Source: Comamonadaceae bacterium
GTDB lineage: Bacteria; Pseudomonadota; Gammaproteobacteria; Burkholderiales; Burkholderiaceae_C
DNA: 64,000 bases
Assembly (NCBI GenBank): GCA_947476465.1
Contig: CANJQN010000019.1
Span: 1 to 64,000 of the forward strand
Direction: 5' to 3'
In this document: positions 37,650 to 48,891 of the stretch, one piece after another
How positions within the stretch are numbered: the stretch's first letter is position 1
Layout of the letters: every line of letters begins with the position of its first letter
The notes under the pieces: model-generated
What the model saw: only the letters and a program-made list of their open reading frames with translations
What the model was told of the DNA's origin: nothing
Databases searched by the model: none
Made by a program: the position numbers and the translations under genes

Positions 37650-37851
37650 ATCGCCTCCCTAAAGCGTGGCTTCAGGGTAGGGACGCGTGGCTCCTGCAGG
37701 GGTTTCGTTTTGGTGACATGTGCGAGCAACCGAAACGCAATGCAAGTGGATAAGAATGAAACGGGGTGACAGGCCGCTCATGCGGCATAGGTCGCACCTC
37801 CCAGTGCGGGCTGAGCGACCCCTCCCATTAGAGCGCAACTCCCCCTCCCCT

Positions 37852-37911
37852 CCGTTCGGGCTGAGCTTGTCGAAGCCGCTGCGAGCCCTTCGACAGGCTC
37901 AGGGCGAACGG
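37852..37911. repeat. REP-like inverted repeat CCGTTCGGGCTGAGCTTGTCGAAG...CTTCGACAGGCTCAGGGCGAACGG
   Basis: Long imperfect hairpin in intergenic DNA. Confidence 0.8.
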
Positions 37912-37937
37912 AGTTAGCTCAGGGCGAGCGCAACGCC

Positions 37938-39140
37938 CTACCAGCTCGCCTCTCGCTCGGGCGTAGAGCCGATGCGATGGATGGACAGATCGGCGCCTTG
38001 GTATTCCTCTTCCTGCGTCAGGCGCAATCGGGTGACGGCCTTGATCGCGCCATACACCACCAGCCCCGCGCCGAAGGCCCAGAGCACGCCGGCCAGGGTG
38101 CCGATGGTTTGCGCAGCCAGCGACACGCCGCCCATGCCGCCCAGCGCCTGCTGCCCGAAGATGCCGGCGGCGATGCCGCCCCAGGCGCCGCACAGCCCGT
38201 GCAGCGGCCACACACCCAGCACGTCGTCGATCTTCCACCGGTTCTGCGTGAGGGTGAACAGGTACACGAACAGACCACCGGCGACGGCGCCCACCACCAG
38301 GGCGCCGGCGGGGTGCATCAGGTCAGAGCCTGCGCACACCGCCACCAGGCCGGCCAGCGGGCCGTTGTGGGTGAAACCCGGGTCATTGCGGCCCAGGAGG
38401 ACGGCCGCCAGGGTGCCGCCGGCCATGGCCATGAGCGAGTTCACCGCGACCAGGCCGGAGATCTTGTCGATGGTCTGGGCGCTCATGACGTTGAAGCCGA
38501 ACCAGCCCACCGTCAAGGTCCACGCGCCCAGCGCCAGGAAGGGAATGCTCGAGGGTGGATGGGCGCTGACCGCGCCGTCCTTGCGGTAGCGGTTGCTGCG
38601 CGGGCCCAGGCACAGCACAGCGGCCAGGCCGATCCAGCCGCCGACGGCGTGCACCACCACACTGCCCGCGAAATCATGGAAGTCGGCGCCGGTGAGGGCC
38701 TTTACCCAGCCCTGAAAGCCAAATTGGCCGCCCCACACCGCGCCCTCGAACAGCGGGTAGACCAGGCCCACGAGCACGGCGGTGGCGAACATCTGAGGCC
38801 CGAAGCGCGCCCGCTCGGCAATGCCGCCAGAGACGATCGCCGGAATGGCGGCCGCGAAGGTGAGTAAAAAGAAGAACTTCACCAACTCGTAACCGTTGTT
38901 CGCCGCCAGCGCCGGCGCCCCGGTGAAGAAGCTGGTGCCGTAGGCTACGGTGTAGCCGACGAAAAAGTAGGCGATGGTGGACACCGCGAAATCGACCAGG
39001 ATCTTGACCAATGCGTTCACCTGGTTTTTTTTGCGCACCGTGCCCAGTTCCAGGAACGCGAACCCCGCGTGCATGGCCAGGACCATAATGGCGCCCAGAA
39101 GAATGAACAGGGCGTCTGTGCCCTGCTTGACCTGTTCCAT
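37938..39140 (-). CDS. amtB: ammonium transporter
   Basis: About 400 aa with multiple TM segments; MHAGFAFLELGTVRKKNQVNALVKILVDF, DFAGSVVVHAVGGWIGLAAVLCLGPR. Confidence 0.94.
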   Translation of the reverse strand: MEQVKQGTDALFILLGAIMVLAMHAGFAFLELGTVRKKNQVNALVKILVDFAVSTIAYFFVGYTVAYGTSFFTGAPALAANNGYELVKFFFLLTFAAAIPAIVSGGIAERARFGPQMFATAVLVGLVYPLFEGAVWGGQFGFQGWVKALTGADFHDFAGSVVVHAVGGWIGLAAVLCLGPRSNRYRKDGAVSAHPPSSIPFLALGAWTLTVGWFGFNVMSAQTIDKISGLVAVNSLMAMAGGTLAAVLLGRNDPGFTHNGPLAGLVAVCAGSDLMHPAGALVVGAVAGGLFVYLFTLTQNRWKIDDVLGVWPLHGLCGAWGGIAAGIFGQQALGGMGGVSLAAQTIGTLAGVLWAFGAGLVVYGAIKAVTRLRLTQEEEYQGADLSIHRIGSTPEREASW

Positions 39141-39393
39141 GAATGTCTCCGTCTGCACCGGCTGAATGCGGCGTGCACCGTTTCAAGCAAGATTGAGGCC
39201 TGAAATGGTGCGTCGCTGCCTGGCGAATCTGCACCGTAGCGATGCGTTCTGCTCTGATTTGGTGAGTTTTGGTCAACTGTGCGCCCTGCTGAGGTGCGTC
39301 GGGAGGTGCGGCATGCGCATTTGTGCGTGAGAAGGCCGGTAGGCTTCAGCTGTTGACAAACAATACAATTTGAAACACATTGCTGCTTGACTG

Positions 39394-39876
39394 ATGTCTG
39401 GAATTCCAGTGAACCATCGCTTTCAAGCCGGTTTTACCTTGATCGAGTTGATGGTCGTCGTGACCATCATCGCGGTCTTGGCTGCGGTGGCGATCCCCGC
39501 CTACCTCGGGTACACGACGCGGGCAAAGGTGTCTGAAATAGTGCTCGCAATTTCAAGCTGCCGCACGACGATCTCCGACGTCTACCTGGCGGGCATGTCA
39601 ACGCCAGGGGCCAACGCGTGGGGATGTGAAGCGTCGGCCGCTTCGGGCAAGTACGTCGGGGCGATCAGTACGGATGACGACGGTGTCGTCACCGTCATTG
39701 CCATCGGCACTGGCAACGCCGATGTCGACGGAAAGTCGATCGTGATGACGCCCTACAAGACAGACACGATCAAGATGACCGCGGCCGATACAGGCCGCGC
39801 GATGTTCAAGTGGGTCTGCGGCCCGGGCCCATCCGGAGTGTCGCTCAACTACCTTCCGGCGTCCTGCCGCGGGTGA
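39394..39876 (+). CDS. type IV pilin-like protein
   Basis: Prepilin peptidase motif FQAGFTLIELMVVVTIIAVLAAVAIPAYLGYTTRAKVSE; C-terminal Cys residues (WVCGPG...PASCRG). Confidence 0.92.
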   Translation: MSGIPVNHRFQAGFTLIELMVVVTIIAVLAAVAIPAYLGYTTRAKVSEIVLAISSCRTTISDVYLAGMSTPGANAWGCEASAASGKYVGAISTDDDGVVTVIAIGTGNADVDGKSIVMTPYKTDTIKMTAADTGRAMFKWVCGPGPSGVSLNYLPASCRG

Positions 39877-40874
39877 GAGTGGTGGAGCGGCGCCACTGGC
39901 GCCGGCTTTGCGTGCCGGGCGCCAGCGGGGAGCTTCTCGCCGAGCAGCGCCATGCGCAGCCAAGGCGCGTGGTCGAGCAGGCGCATCACCAGCACGGGGC
40001 CGGCCACGCCAGCCATCACGCCCAGTGGCACCAGCACCGCCAGGTTGTCCACGCCCAACTTCTGCATGACGATGCGGGTGGTGGCGGTAAAGAACACATG
40101 CATCAGGAAGATGCCGTACGAGTGCTGGCCCACCCATTCCAGGGGCGCCCAGCGCAGGCGGGCCACGAACAGCAGCCAGGCCGCAGCCAGGCCGATGCAG
40201 ATCCGCACAATGGCGTCCACCGGGCGCTCCAGCGGGGCATCCACCAGCAGGGCCAGGCACACCAGCAGCACAAAGGCGGCGCCGGCCGCGCCAGCGCGCC
40301 CGTTCAGCTTGAAGCGCCTGGCGGCCAGGCCGCCGATGAAGAAGGGCAGGAGAAACAGGGCGCCATCGAATGAAAAGTAGTGCGGCACGCGGGCCAAGGC
40401 GAACAAGCCGGTGGCGATGACCAGCACAAGCAGGGTCGAGGCCAGCGTGTCCAGCAACCGCACCCGCTCCAGGACAACCGTCAACGCGAAGATGAGAAGC
40501 ATCGCCTGCAGGAACCACAAGTGGCCCACCGGCACGATGTGCATCATCAGCGGCGAGCCCTCACCTTGGGCATTGACACCTGGTGTCGCCATCTGCGTCA
40601 GCCCGAACAGGGTGCCCAGGGTGAGCATCGGTAATAGGAGCCGCCGCAGCTTGCCCCCCGCGAAGGTCAGCCAGTGCGGGCCAACCGGGCGGATGGCGTA
40701 CACATAGCCGGCGATAACGGCAAAAAGCGGCATGCGCAAGTAGGCAAGCGCGGCGTTCGCCTGCGCCAACCAATGATCGGCCGGCAGTCGCAAGCCTGAA
40801 GCGCTGTTGTTGCCCACGACATGGAACAACACCAGAAGAACGCAGGCGAGCCCGCGAAGTGTGTTGATTTGCAC
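39849..40874 (-). CDS. OafA/acyltransferase-3 family membrane protein
   Basis: QINTLRGLACVLLVLFHVVGNN, multiple TM segments, WVGQHSYGIFLMHVFF. GTG start at 40874 assumed. Confidence 0.8.
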   Translation of the reverse strand: MQINTLRGLACVLLVLFHVVGNNSASGLRLPADHWLAQANAALAYLRMPLFAVIAGYVYAIRPVGPHWLTFAGGKLRRLLLPMLTLGTLFGLTQMATPGVNAQGEGSPLMMHIVPVGHLWFLQAMLLIFALTVVLERVRLLDTLASTLLVLVIATGLFALARVPHYFSFDGALFLLPFFIGGLAARRFKLNGRAGAAGAAFVLLVCLALLVDAPLERPVDAIVRICIGLAAAWLLFVARLRWAPLEWVGQHSYGIFLMHVFFTATTRIVMQKLGVDNLAVLVPLGVMAGVAGPVLVMRLLDHAPWLRMALLGEKLPAGARHAKPAPVAPLHHSHPRQDAGR

Positions 40875-40986
40875 GATGAACCGATGTTGGCGGTTCAGTC
40901 GTTGGCCGTGGGCGGGTGCGGGGGGCCCGATCGGACTATTCGAGGAGGGCTCTCTGAGCCCGCCTCGAATACGGTGACCTTCTAGT

Positions 40987-41697
40987 TCAGTCGCTGTGGC
41001 CCAGATAGGCCTGCTGCACCCGCGCGTCATTGGCCAGCTCTTTGGCCGAGCCGCTGATGCTGACCCGGCCCGAATCGAGGACATACCCGGTCTCGGAGAT
41101 GGCCAGGGCCATGTTGGCGTTTTGCTCGACCAGCAAGATGGCGCAGCCGTCTTCGCGGATCCGCACGATGGTGTCGAAGATTTCCTGCACGATGCGCGGC
41201 GCCAGGCCCAGCGACGGTTCATCGAGGATCAGCAGCTTGGGCTGACCCATCAGCGCCCGGGCGATCGCCAGCATTTGCTGCTGGCCACCGCTGAGTGTGC
41301 CCGCATCGTGCTTGTACTTTTCCTTGAGGATCGGAAACTGCGCGTAGGCTTTTTCGGCCGTCACCCGCACTTCGGCCGAATCCCTGCGGGTGTAGGCGCC
41401 CAGCTGCAAATTCTCGTCGACCGTGAGTTCCGGAAACAGCATGCGCCCCTGGGGCACCAGTGCGATGCCCCGGCCGATCATCTTGTCGGGCCCGAGCTTG
41501 TCGATGCGGGCGCCGTTGAACTCGATGGTGCCGCCGGTGGCGGAGGTCAGCCCAGTGATGGTGCGCGCCGTGGTGGTCTTGCCGGCGCCGTTGGCGCCCA
41601 GCAGGGTGACGATGCTGCGGTCAGGCACTTCAAGGCTCACGCCCTTGAGCACCTTGATGTTGCCGTAGCCCGCTTGGACATCTTTAAGTATGAGCAT
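40987..41697 (-). CDS. livF: branched-chain amino acid-type ABC transporter ATP-binding protein
   Basis: MLILKDVQAGYGNIKVLKGVSLEVPDRSIVTLLGANGAGKTTTARTITGL, LSGGQQQMLAIARALM. Confidence 0.93.
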   Translation of the reverse strand: MLILKDVQAGYGNIKVLKGVSLEVPDRSIVTLLGANGAGKTTTARTITGLTSATGGTIEFNGARIDKLGPDKMIGRGIALVPQGRMLFPELTVDENLQLGAYTRRDSAEVRVTAEKAYAQFPILKEKYKHDAGTLSGGQQQMLAIARALMGQPKLLILDEPSLGLAPRIVQEIFDTIVRIREDGCAILLVEQNANMALAISETGYVLDSGRVSISGSAKELANDARVQQAYLGHSD

Positions 41698-41698
41698 G

Positions 41699-43555
<1,857 letters not shown>

Positions 43556-43579
43556 GAGAAAAGTGCGCGGCGTGGATGG

Positions 43580-44452
43580 TCAGACCATCTTGCGAATCGG
43601 CTTGCCGAACAGCCCGGAGGGTTTGATCATCAGGACAGCGATCAGGATGACGAAGGACGTGACCCGCTTGAAGCTGGAGGACACGAACACGCCCCCCAGG
43701 TTCTCGAGCACGCCCACCATCAGGCCGCCGACGATGGCGCCCGGGATGCTGGTGAAACCGCCCACGATGGCGGCCACGAAGCCGGGGATGAGCACCCCGC
43801 CAAGCTCGGTGTTGATGCCCACGAGCGGGGCGATCAGCATGCCGACGATGCCGCCCAGCGCCGTGCCCAGGGCCCAGGTCTTGGAAAAGATGCCGGGCAC
43901 GCTGATCCCCATGAGGGATGCGGCTTCCTGGCTTTGAGCGGTGGCCCGCATGGCCTTGCCCAGCCGGCTGAAACGGAAAAACAGCATCAGCAGGGCCACC
44001 ACGATCACCACGGTGATCATGATGCCCAGCCGCTCTGGCGTGATCATCACGCCGGCGAACTCCAGTGGCTGGGCGCTCAGCACGCCGGGAAGCGAGCGGG
44101 GCGTGTCCTGCCAGATCAGGCGGATGATGTTGGTGATCAGCAGGCCGATGGCCAGCGTCGCCAGGATCACCGTGAACGGCGGTGACTTGATCAGCGGGCG
44201 ATAGGCCACCCGCTCCACCACCACGCCCACCAGGGCGGAACCCACCAGCACCACGAGCATCGCCGGCAAATAGGGCATGTGGAACTCACTCACCATGAGC
44301 CAGCCCATATAGGCCCCCACAGTGACCGATTCACCCTGCGCGAAGTTGACGATGTCCGTGGCCTTGTAGATCAGGACCAGGCCGATCGCCACCAGGGCAT
44401 ACAGGCAGCCGGCGGCAATCCCGCTGACGATCAGTTGTGGCAATAGATCCAT
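43580..44452 (-). CDS. livH: branched-chain amino acid-type ABC transporter permease
   Basis: LIVSGIAAGCLYALVAIGLVLIYKATDIVNFAQGESVTVGAYMGW. Confidence 0.93.
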   Translation of the reverse strand: MDLLPQLIVSGIAAGCLYALVAIGLVLIYKATDIVNFAQGESVTVGAYMGWLMVSEFHMPYLPAMLVVLVGSALVGVVVERVAYRPLIKSPPFTVILATLAIGLLITNIIRLIWQDTPRSLPGVLSAQPLEFAGVMITPERLGIMITVVIVVALLMLFFRFSRLGKAMRATAQSQEAASLMGISVPGIFSKTWALGTALGGIVGMLIAPLVGINTELGGVLIPGFVAAIVGGFTSIPGAIVGGLMVGVLENLGGVFVSSSFKRVTSFVILIAVLMIKPSGLFGKPIRKMV

Positions 44453-44489
44453 GATTTCTGCTGGAGTGGTTCCGAATGGGTAGGTTGAG

Positions 44490-45722
44490 TTACCAGCTCA
44501 GGTCGGCGTAGGTCGGCAAGGCCGCCTTCGAATTGACCCCGGCGAACTCGGTGACCGGGCGGAACTTGCCACCCACCACCTTGAACTGCGTCATGCGCCG
44601 GTTGCCCGCACGCACCTGCCCATAGGTGAGCCGCTGGACCACGTTGACCGCATTGGGTGAAAAGTCGGTGGCCTTGAAGTCCTTGAGCGTGTCCAGCGCC
44701 TCGACCAGCTTGCGCCTGTCCAGGTTGGGGCCCATGCGCTTGAGGCCTTCGGCCAGCGCGTACATGGTGCCGTAGTTGTAGACGTCGACGTAGTTGGGGC
44801 GATCGACCGGGTAGCGCGGATACATCTTCTTGTAGCGCGCCTCGAACTCCGTCATGTCCTTGCTCGGGTCGCCGTTGAAGTAGGGGTTGGTGAAGGCGTT
44901 GTAGACACCTTCGGCGGCGGGGCCGGCGATGGTCAAAAAGCCTTGGTTCATGGTGGACGTGTCGCCCTTGAACGGCACACGAATACCCAGCTCGCGGGCC
45001 TGGCGCACGATGCGGCCGGCTTCGACGTACAGGCCGTTGAGCATGATCAGGTCCGGGTTGGACTTGCGCACCTCCAGAAGCTGCGAGCTGAAGTCGGTGT
45101 CGCCCGGATTGAATTTCTGGCGAGCGACCGGCTCGATGTTGTAGCGATCTTTGAGGAGGCGAAACACGGTGTCGGACAGCGACTGCGAGAACTCGTCGAC
45201 CGAGTTGATGCCGGCGACCCGCTTGGCCTTGAGGAAGTCGCCGATGAAGGCGGACTCGTTCTCGCTGATGTCACGCACGTCGATCGAGGCGCCGGTGAAG
45301 ACCCAGCGGCTCTTGACGTCCAGCACCTTCGGGCTGGCCGCCGGCGCGTTCATGTAGGGCACCTTCAGCTTGTGCGCCGTTTCCGCAGCCGGGATGGCGG
45401 TGGAGCTGACGCCGCCGCCGAGGATGGCAAAGACCTGGTCGCCTTCGATCATCTTTTTGGTGACGGCTTCGGACTCGGAAGGCTTGCCGCCGTCGTCGTA
45501 CGCGATCAGGCGGATCTTGCGGCCATTGACGCCGCCTGCGGCATTGATCTCCTCGAGGGCCAGGAGCGCACCGTCGCGGGCGCCCAGGCCGACCCAGCTG
45601 GCCGGGCCGGTCATGGGGCCGTGCAGGCCGATGACGATTTCGCCACTTGCCTGCGACCAGACTGCCGGGGCACCCAGCAGCGCAAGGCCGGGTGCCATCT
45701 TGATCAGTGAACGACGCTTCAT
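44490..45722 (-). CDS. Liv-type ABC transporter substrate-binding protein (copy 1)
   Basis: MKRRSLIKMAPGLALLGAPAVWSQASGEIVIGLHGPMTGPASWVGLGARDGALLALEEINAAGGVNGRKI. Confidence 0.93.
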   Translation of the reverse strand: MKRRSLIKMAPGLALLGAPAVWSQASGEIVIGLHGPMTGPASWVGLGARDGALLALEEINAAGGVNGRKIRLIAYDDGGKPSESEAVTKKMIEGDQVFAILGGGVSSTAIPAAETAHKLKVPYMNAPAASPKVLDVKSRWVFTGASIDVRDISENESAFIGDFLKAKRVAGINSVDEFSQSLSDTVFRLLKDRYNIEPVARQKFNPGDTDFSSQLLEVRKSNPDLIMLNGLYVEAGRIVRQARELGIRVPFKGDTSTMNQGFLTIAGPAAEGVYNAFTNPYFNGDPSKDMTEFEARYKKMYPRYPVDRPNYVDVYNYGTMYALAEGLKRMGPNLDRRKLVEALDTLKDFKATDFSPNAVNVVQRLTYGQVRAGNRRMTQFKVVGGKFRPVTEFAGVNSKAALPTYADLSW

Positions 45723-45777
45723 ATCATGTCTCCTCGGGTACTAGTTAAAAAAAGAACGCTCTGGGAAATTTTGCCGA

Positions 45778-47010
45778 TCACCAGACCAGGTCAGCGTAAG
45801 TCGGCAAGGCAGCCTTCGAGTTGACCCCGGCGAACTCGGTGATAGGCCGGAACTTGCCGCCCACCACCTTGAACTGCGTCATGCGCCGGTTGCCCGCACG
45901 CACCTGACCGTAGGTGACCGGTTGGATCACGTTGACCGCATTGGGCAAGAAGTCGGTGGCCTTGAAGTTCTTGAGCGTGTCCAGCGCCTCGACCAGCTTG
46001 CGCCGGTCGAGGTTGGGGCCCATGCGCTTGAGGCCTTCGGCCAGCACGTACATGGTGCCGTAGTTGAAGGTGTCGACGTAGTTCGGGCGATCGGCCGGGT
46101 AGCGCGGATACATCTTCTTGTAGCGCGCCTCGAACTCTGTCATGTCCTTGCTCGGGTCGCCATTGAAGTAGGGGTTGATGTAGGCGTTGTAGACGCCTTC
46201 GGCGGCGGGGCCGGCGATGGTCAAAAAGCCCTGGTTCATGGTGGACGTGTCGCCCTTGAACGGCACGCGAATGCCCAGCTCACGGGCCTGACGCACGACG
46301 CGGCCGGCCTCGACGTACAGGCCGTTGAGCACGATCAGGTCCGGGTTGGACTTTCGGATCTCGAGCAGCTGCGAGCTGAAGTCGGTGTCGCCCGGGTTGT
46401 ATTTCTGGCGAGCGACCGGCTCGATGTTGTAGCGCTCCTTGAGGAGCCTGAAGACGGTGTCTGACAGCGACTGCGAGAACTCGTCGACCGAGTTGATGCC
46501 GGCGACGCGCTTGGCCTTGAGGAACTCGCCAACGAAGGCTGCCTCGTTCTCGCTGATGTCGCGCACGTCGACGGTGGCGCCGGAGAAGACCCAGCGGCTC
46601 TTGACGTCCAGGATCTTCGGGCTGGCTCCCGGGGCATTGACGTAGGGCGTCTTCAACTTGTGCGCCGTTTCCGCGGCCGCGATGGCGGTGGCGCTTACGC
46701 CGCCGCCGAGAATCGCGAACACGTTGTCGCCGTCGATCATCTTCTTGGTGACGGCTTCCGCTTCCGAGGGCTTGCCGCCGTCGTCATACGAGATCAGGCG
46801 GACCTTGCGGCCATTGACGCCGCCCGCGGCATTGATCTCCTCGATGGCCAGAAGCGCACCATCACGGCCGCCCAGGCCGACCCAGCTGGCTGGGCCGGTC
46901 ATGGGACCGTGCAGGCCGATGACGATCTCGCCACTTGCCTGGGACCAGACCGCCGGGGCACCCATCAGCGCAAGGCCGGGTGCCATCTTGAGAATTGAAC
47001 GACGTTTCAT
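45778..47010 (-). CDS. Liv-type ABC transporter substrate-binding protein (copy 2, tandem paralog)
   Basis: MKRRSILKMAPGLALMGAPAVWSQASGEIVIGLHGPMTG..., nearly collinear with copy 1. Confidence 0.93.
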   Translation of the reverse strand: MKRRSILKMAPGLALMGAPAVWSQASGEIVIGLHGPMTGPASWVGLGGRDGALLAIEEINAAGGVNGRKVRLISYDDGGKPSEAEAVTKKMIDGDNVFAILGGGVSATAIAAAETAHKLKTPYVNAPGASPKILDVKSRWVFSGATVDVRDISENEAAFVGEFLKAKRVAGINSVDEFSQSLSDTVFRLLKERYNIEPVARQKYNPGDTDFSSQLLEIRKSNPDLIVLNGLYVEAGRVVRQARELGIRVPFKGDTSTMNQGFLTIAGPAAEGVYNAYINPYFNGDPSKDMTEFEARYKKMYPRYPADRPNYVDTFNYGTMYVLAEGLKRMGPNLDRRKLVEALDTLKNFKATDFLPNAVNVIQPVTYGQVRAGNRRMTQFKVVGGKFRPITEFAGVNSKAALPTYADLVW

Positions 47011-47276
47011 GGCACTGTCCTCGGACGTAAATAGGGGAAAACACCCGGCCCTCGCCGAGCATTTCACGATGCGACGCATGGTCATCATGCGGCACGAATC
47101 GAATTTCAGACCCCGGGGAAAGCACTACCCGCCCCATCCCTGTTGCCACGCCTGATCGCAGTCGCAGAGATTTCAGAATCTCGAAACTAGTTCTCTAACG
47201 ATGATAACTTTGCTAAGCTATATCCGTCAAATATCCAACCAATGAGCATGGTGGTTCAGGCCACGGAGCGCGCGAC

Positions 47277-47474
47277 ATGTCACCCTATCCACACATCGAA
47301 CGTCTGAACCGGCTCCTCGCGGAGGCGCGAGCGCTGGCGCAGGATGACCACATCATGGTGAGGGTCACCGGCGAGCGCATCGCGGTGATCCTGGCCGACC
47401 TGCTGTACGAGATCGACCCCGACCGGGCAGAGGTCTTTTCCTTGCTGCCCGCCCAGCGCCGCGATCCCAGCTGA
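47277..47474 (+). CDS. small hypothetical protein
   Basis: 65-aa ORF directly upstream of and codirectional with the ligase gene; no family recognised. Confidence 0.45.
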   Translation: MSPYPHIERLNRLLAEARALAQDDHIMVRVTGERIAVILADLLYEIDPDRAEVFSLLPAQRRDPS

Positions 47475-47504
47475 CGCGCGGCGCAACGAACTTCCAGGAC
47501 CACC

Positions 47505-48890
47505 ATGACCCGCCCGCCCTTGAACCTGCCCTTGCGGATCGTCAACCCGCAGATCGAGAACCTGACACGCCCGCAGCTGCTGGCCCTGCAGGAGCGGCGC
47601 CTGGTCGCCCAGGTGCGCCGTGCCTACGAACGCATCCCCTTCTACCGCCGGTTGTGGCCCAAGGAAGCGGCCACGCTGTCGTCGATGGCGCAGTTCCGCG
47701 AGATCATCCCTTTTCAGTCCAAGCAGGATCTGCTGGTGGGGCAGGACCAGATGATGGTCGACCGCGTAGCCAGCCCGGGCTCTCAGGTCGTGTCTGTCCA
47801 CATGACCTCGGGCACCACCGGCCTGGGACAGGAGTCGCACCCGCTGACGCGGCTTGACGTCGAGGCCATGGGCTCGACCTGGATGTACCAGGCGCACTGG
47901 GCCGGGCTCAAACTGGGCGATGCGGTGTGCTACACCTTTGCCGTCGGCATGCAAACCGGCGGCCTGTCGAGCTTTCCCATGGCCGAACGGATGGCCTCTC
48001 GCTTCCACCAGATGGGCCCCTATTCGACTGAGAAGAAGGCCGACTACCTGCTGCAGTACAAGCCGCACGCCTTCATCATTTCCCCGGCCTACCTGACCCG
48101 CATGCAGGCCATCTTCGAGGAGCGCGGCCTCGATCCGCACGTTGCGATGCCCCAGCTCAAGTGCATCTTCATCGCCGGCGAGAGCTACACGATCGACTGG
48201 GCACAGAGGTCCATGGCTTTTTGGGGCTGCAACTTGTCAGAGTGGTACGGCCTCATGCAAGGCGGGCTGAACCAGTGTTTTTCATGCGAGACCGGCGTCG
48301 TCGATCAGGGCCAGCGGGGACATCTGCACGCCATGGAGCACCGCATGCTCTGCGAGATTTTGCGGCCCGGCACCAATGATCCGGTCGAGCCCGGCGAAGA
48401 GGGCGAAATGGTGACCACCAGCCTCTACCGCGAGGCCTTCCCGGTCTTTCGTTTTCGCACCGGCGACCGGGTGCGGCGCATGGCCAGTGCGTGCCGCTGC
48501 GGGCGGCCCATGCTCAGCATCGAGGCCGGCACCGTCGCCCGCTACGACGACATGATGAAGATTCGCGGCCAGAACCTGTGGCCCGATGCGGTCGACAAGC
48601 TGGTCTTTGCCAGTGAGGCGGTGGAGGAATATGCCGGGCTGGTCTTCATGGATCCGCAGGGCCGCGAAACGGCCAAGCTGTCTCTGGAGTTTCGCCCCAT
48701 GTGCGACTGGGACACCGAGACGCGGCGGCGCCACCTGGCGACGCTGGCCGATGAGATCCAGGCCAAGCTCAATGTGCGCCTGGCCATCGAGGAAGTGCCC
48801 TACCTGAGCGTGCCGCGCTTCGAGTTCAAGACCCGCCGCTGGACCGACGAGCGGCGCGCGGGGCGCAGCTTCGTCAAGTACACGACCTGA
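47505..48890 (+). CDS. phenylacetate-CoA ligase-like (PaaK family) adenylate-forming enzyme
   Basis: VHMTSGTTGLGQESHPLT AMP-binding motif; YERIPFYRRLW; FRTGDRVRRMASACRCGRPM; MKIRGQNLWPDAVD. Confidence 0.88.
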   Translation: MTRPPLNLPLRIVNPQIENLTRPQLLALQERRLVAQVRRAYERIPFYRRLWPKEAATLSSMAQFREIIPFQSKQDLLVGQDQMMVDRVASPGSQVVSVHMTSGTTGLGQESHPLTRLDVEAMGSTWMYQAHWAGLKLGDAVCYTFAVGMQTGGLSSFPMAERMASRFHQMGPYSTEKKADYLLQYKPHAFIISPAYLTRMQAIFEERGLDPHVAMPQLKCIFIAGESYTIDWAQRSMAFWGCNLSEWYGLMQGGLNQCFSCETGVVDQGQRGHLHAMEHRMLCEILRPGTNDPVEPGEEGEMVTTSLYREAFPVFRFRTGDRVRRMASACRCGRPMLSIEAGTVARYDDMMKIRGQNLWPDAVDKLVFASEAVEEYAGLVFMDPQGRETAKLSLEFRPMCDWDTETRRRHLATLADEIQAKLNVRLAIEEVPYLSVPRFEFKTRRWTDERRAGRSFVKYTT

Positions 48891-48891
48891 A

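Noticed and set aside
39351-39380. TTGACA promoter upstream of the pilin
   Set aside because: TTGACA is present at 39353 but no convincing -10 element at 16-18 bp spacing; not reported as a feature.
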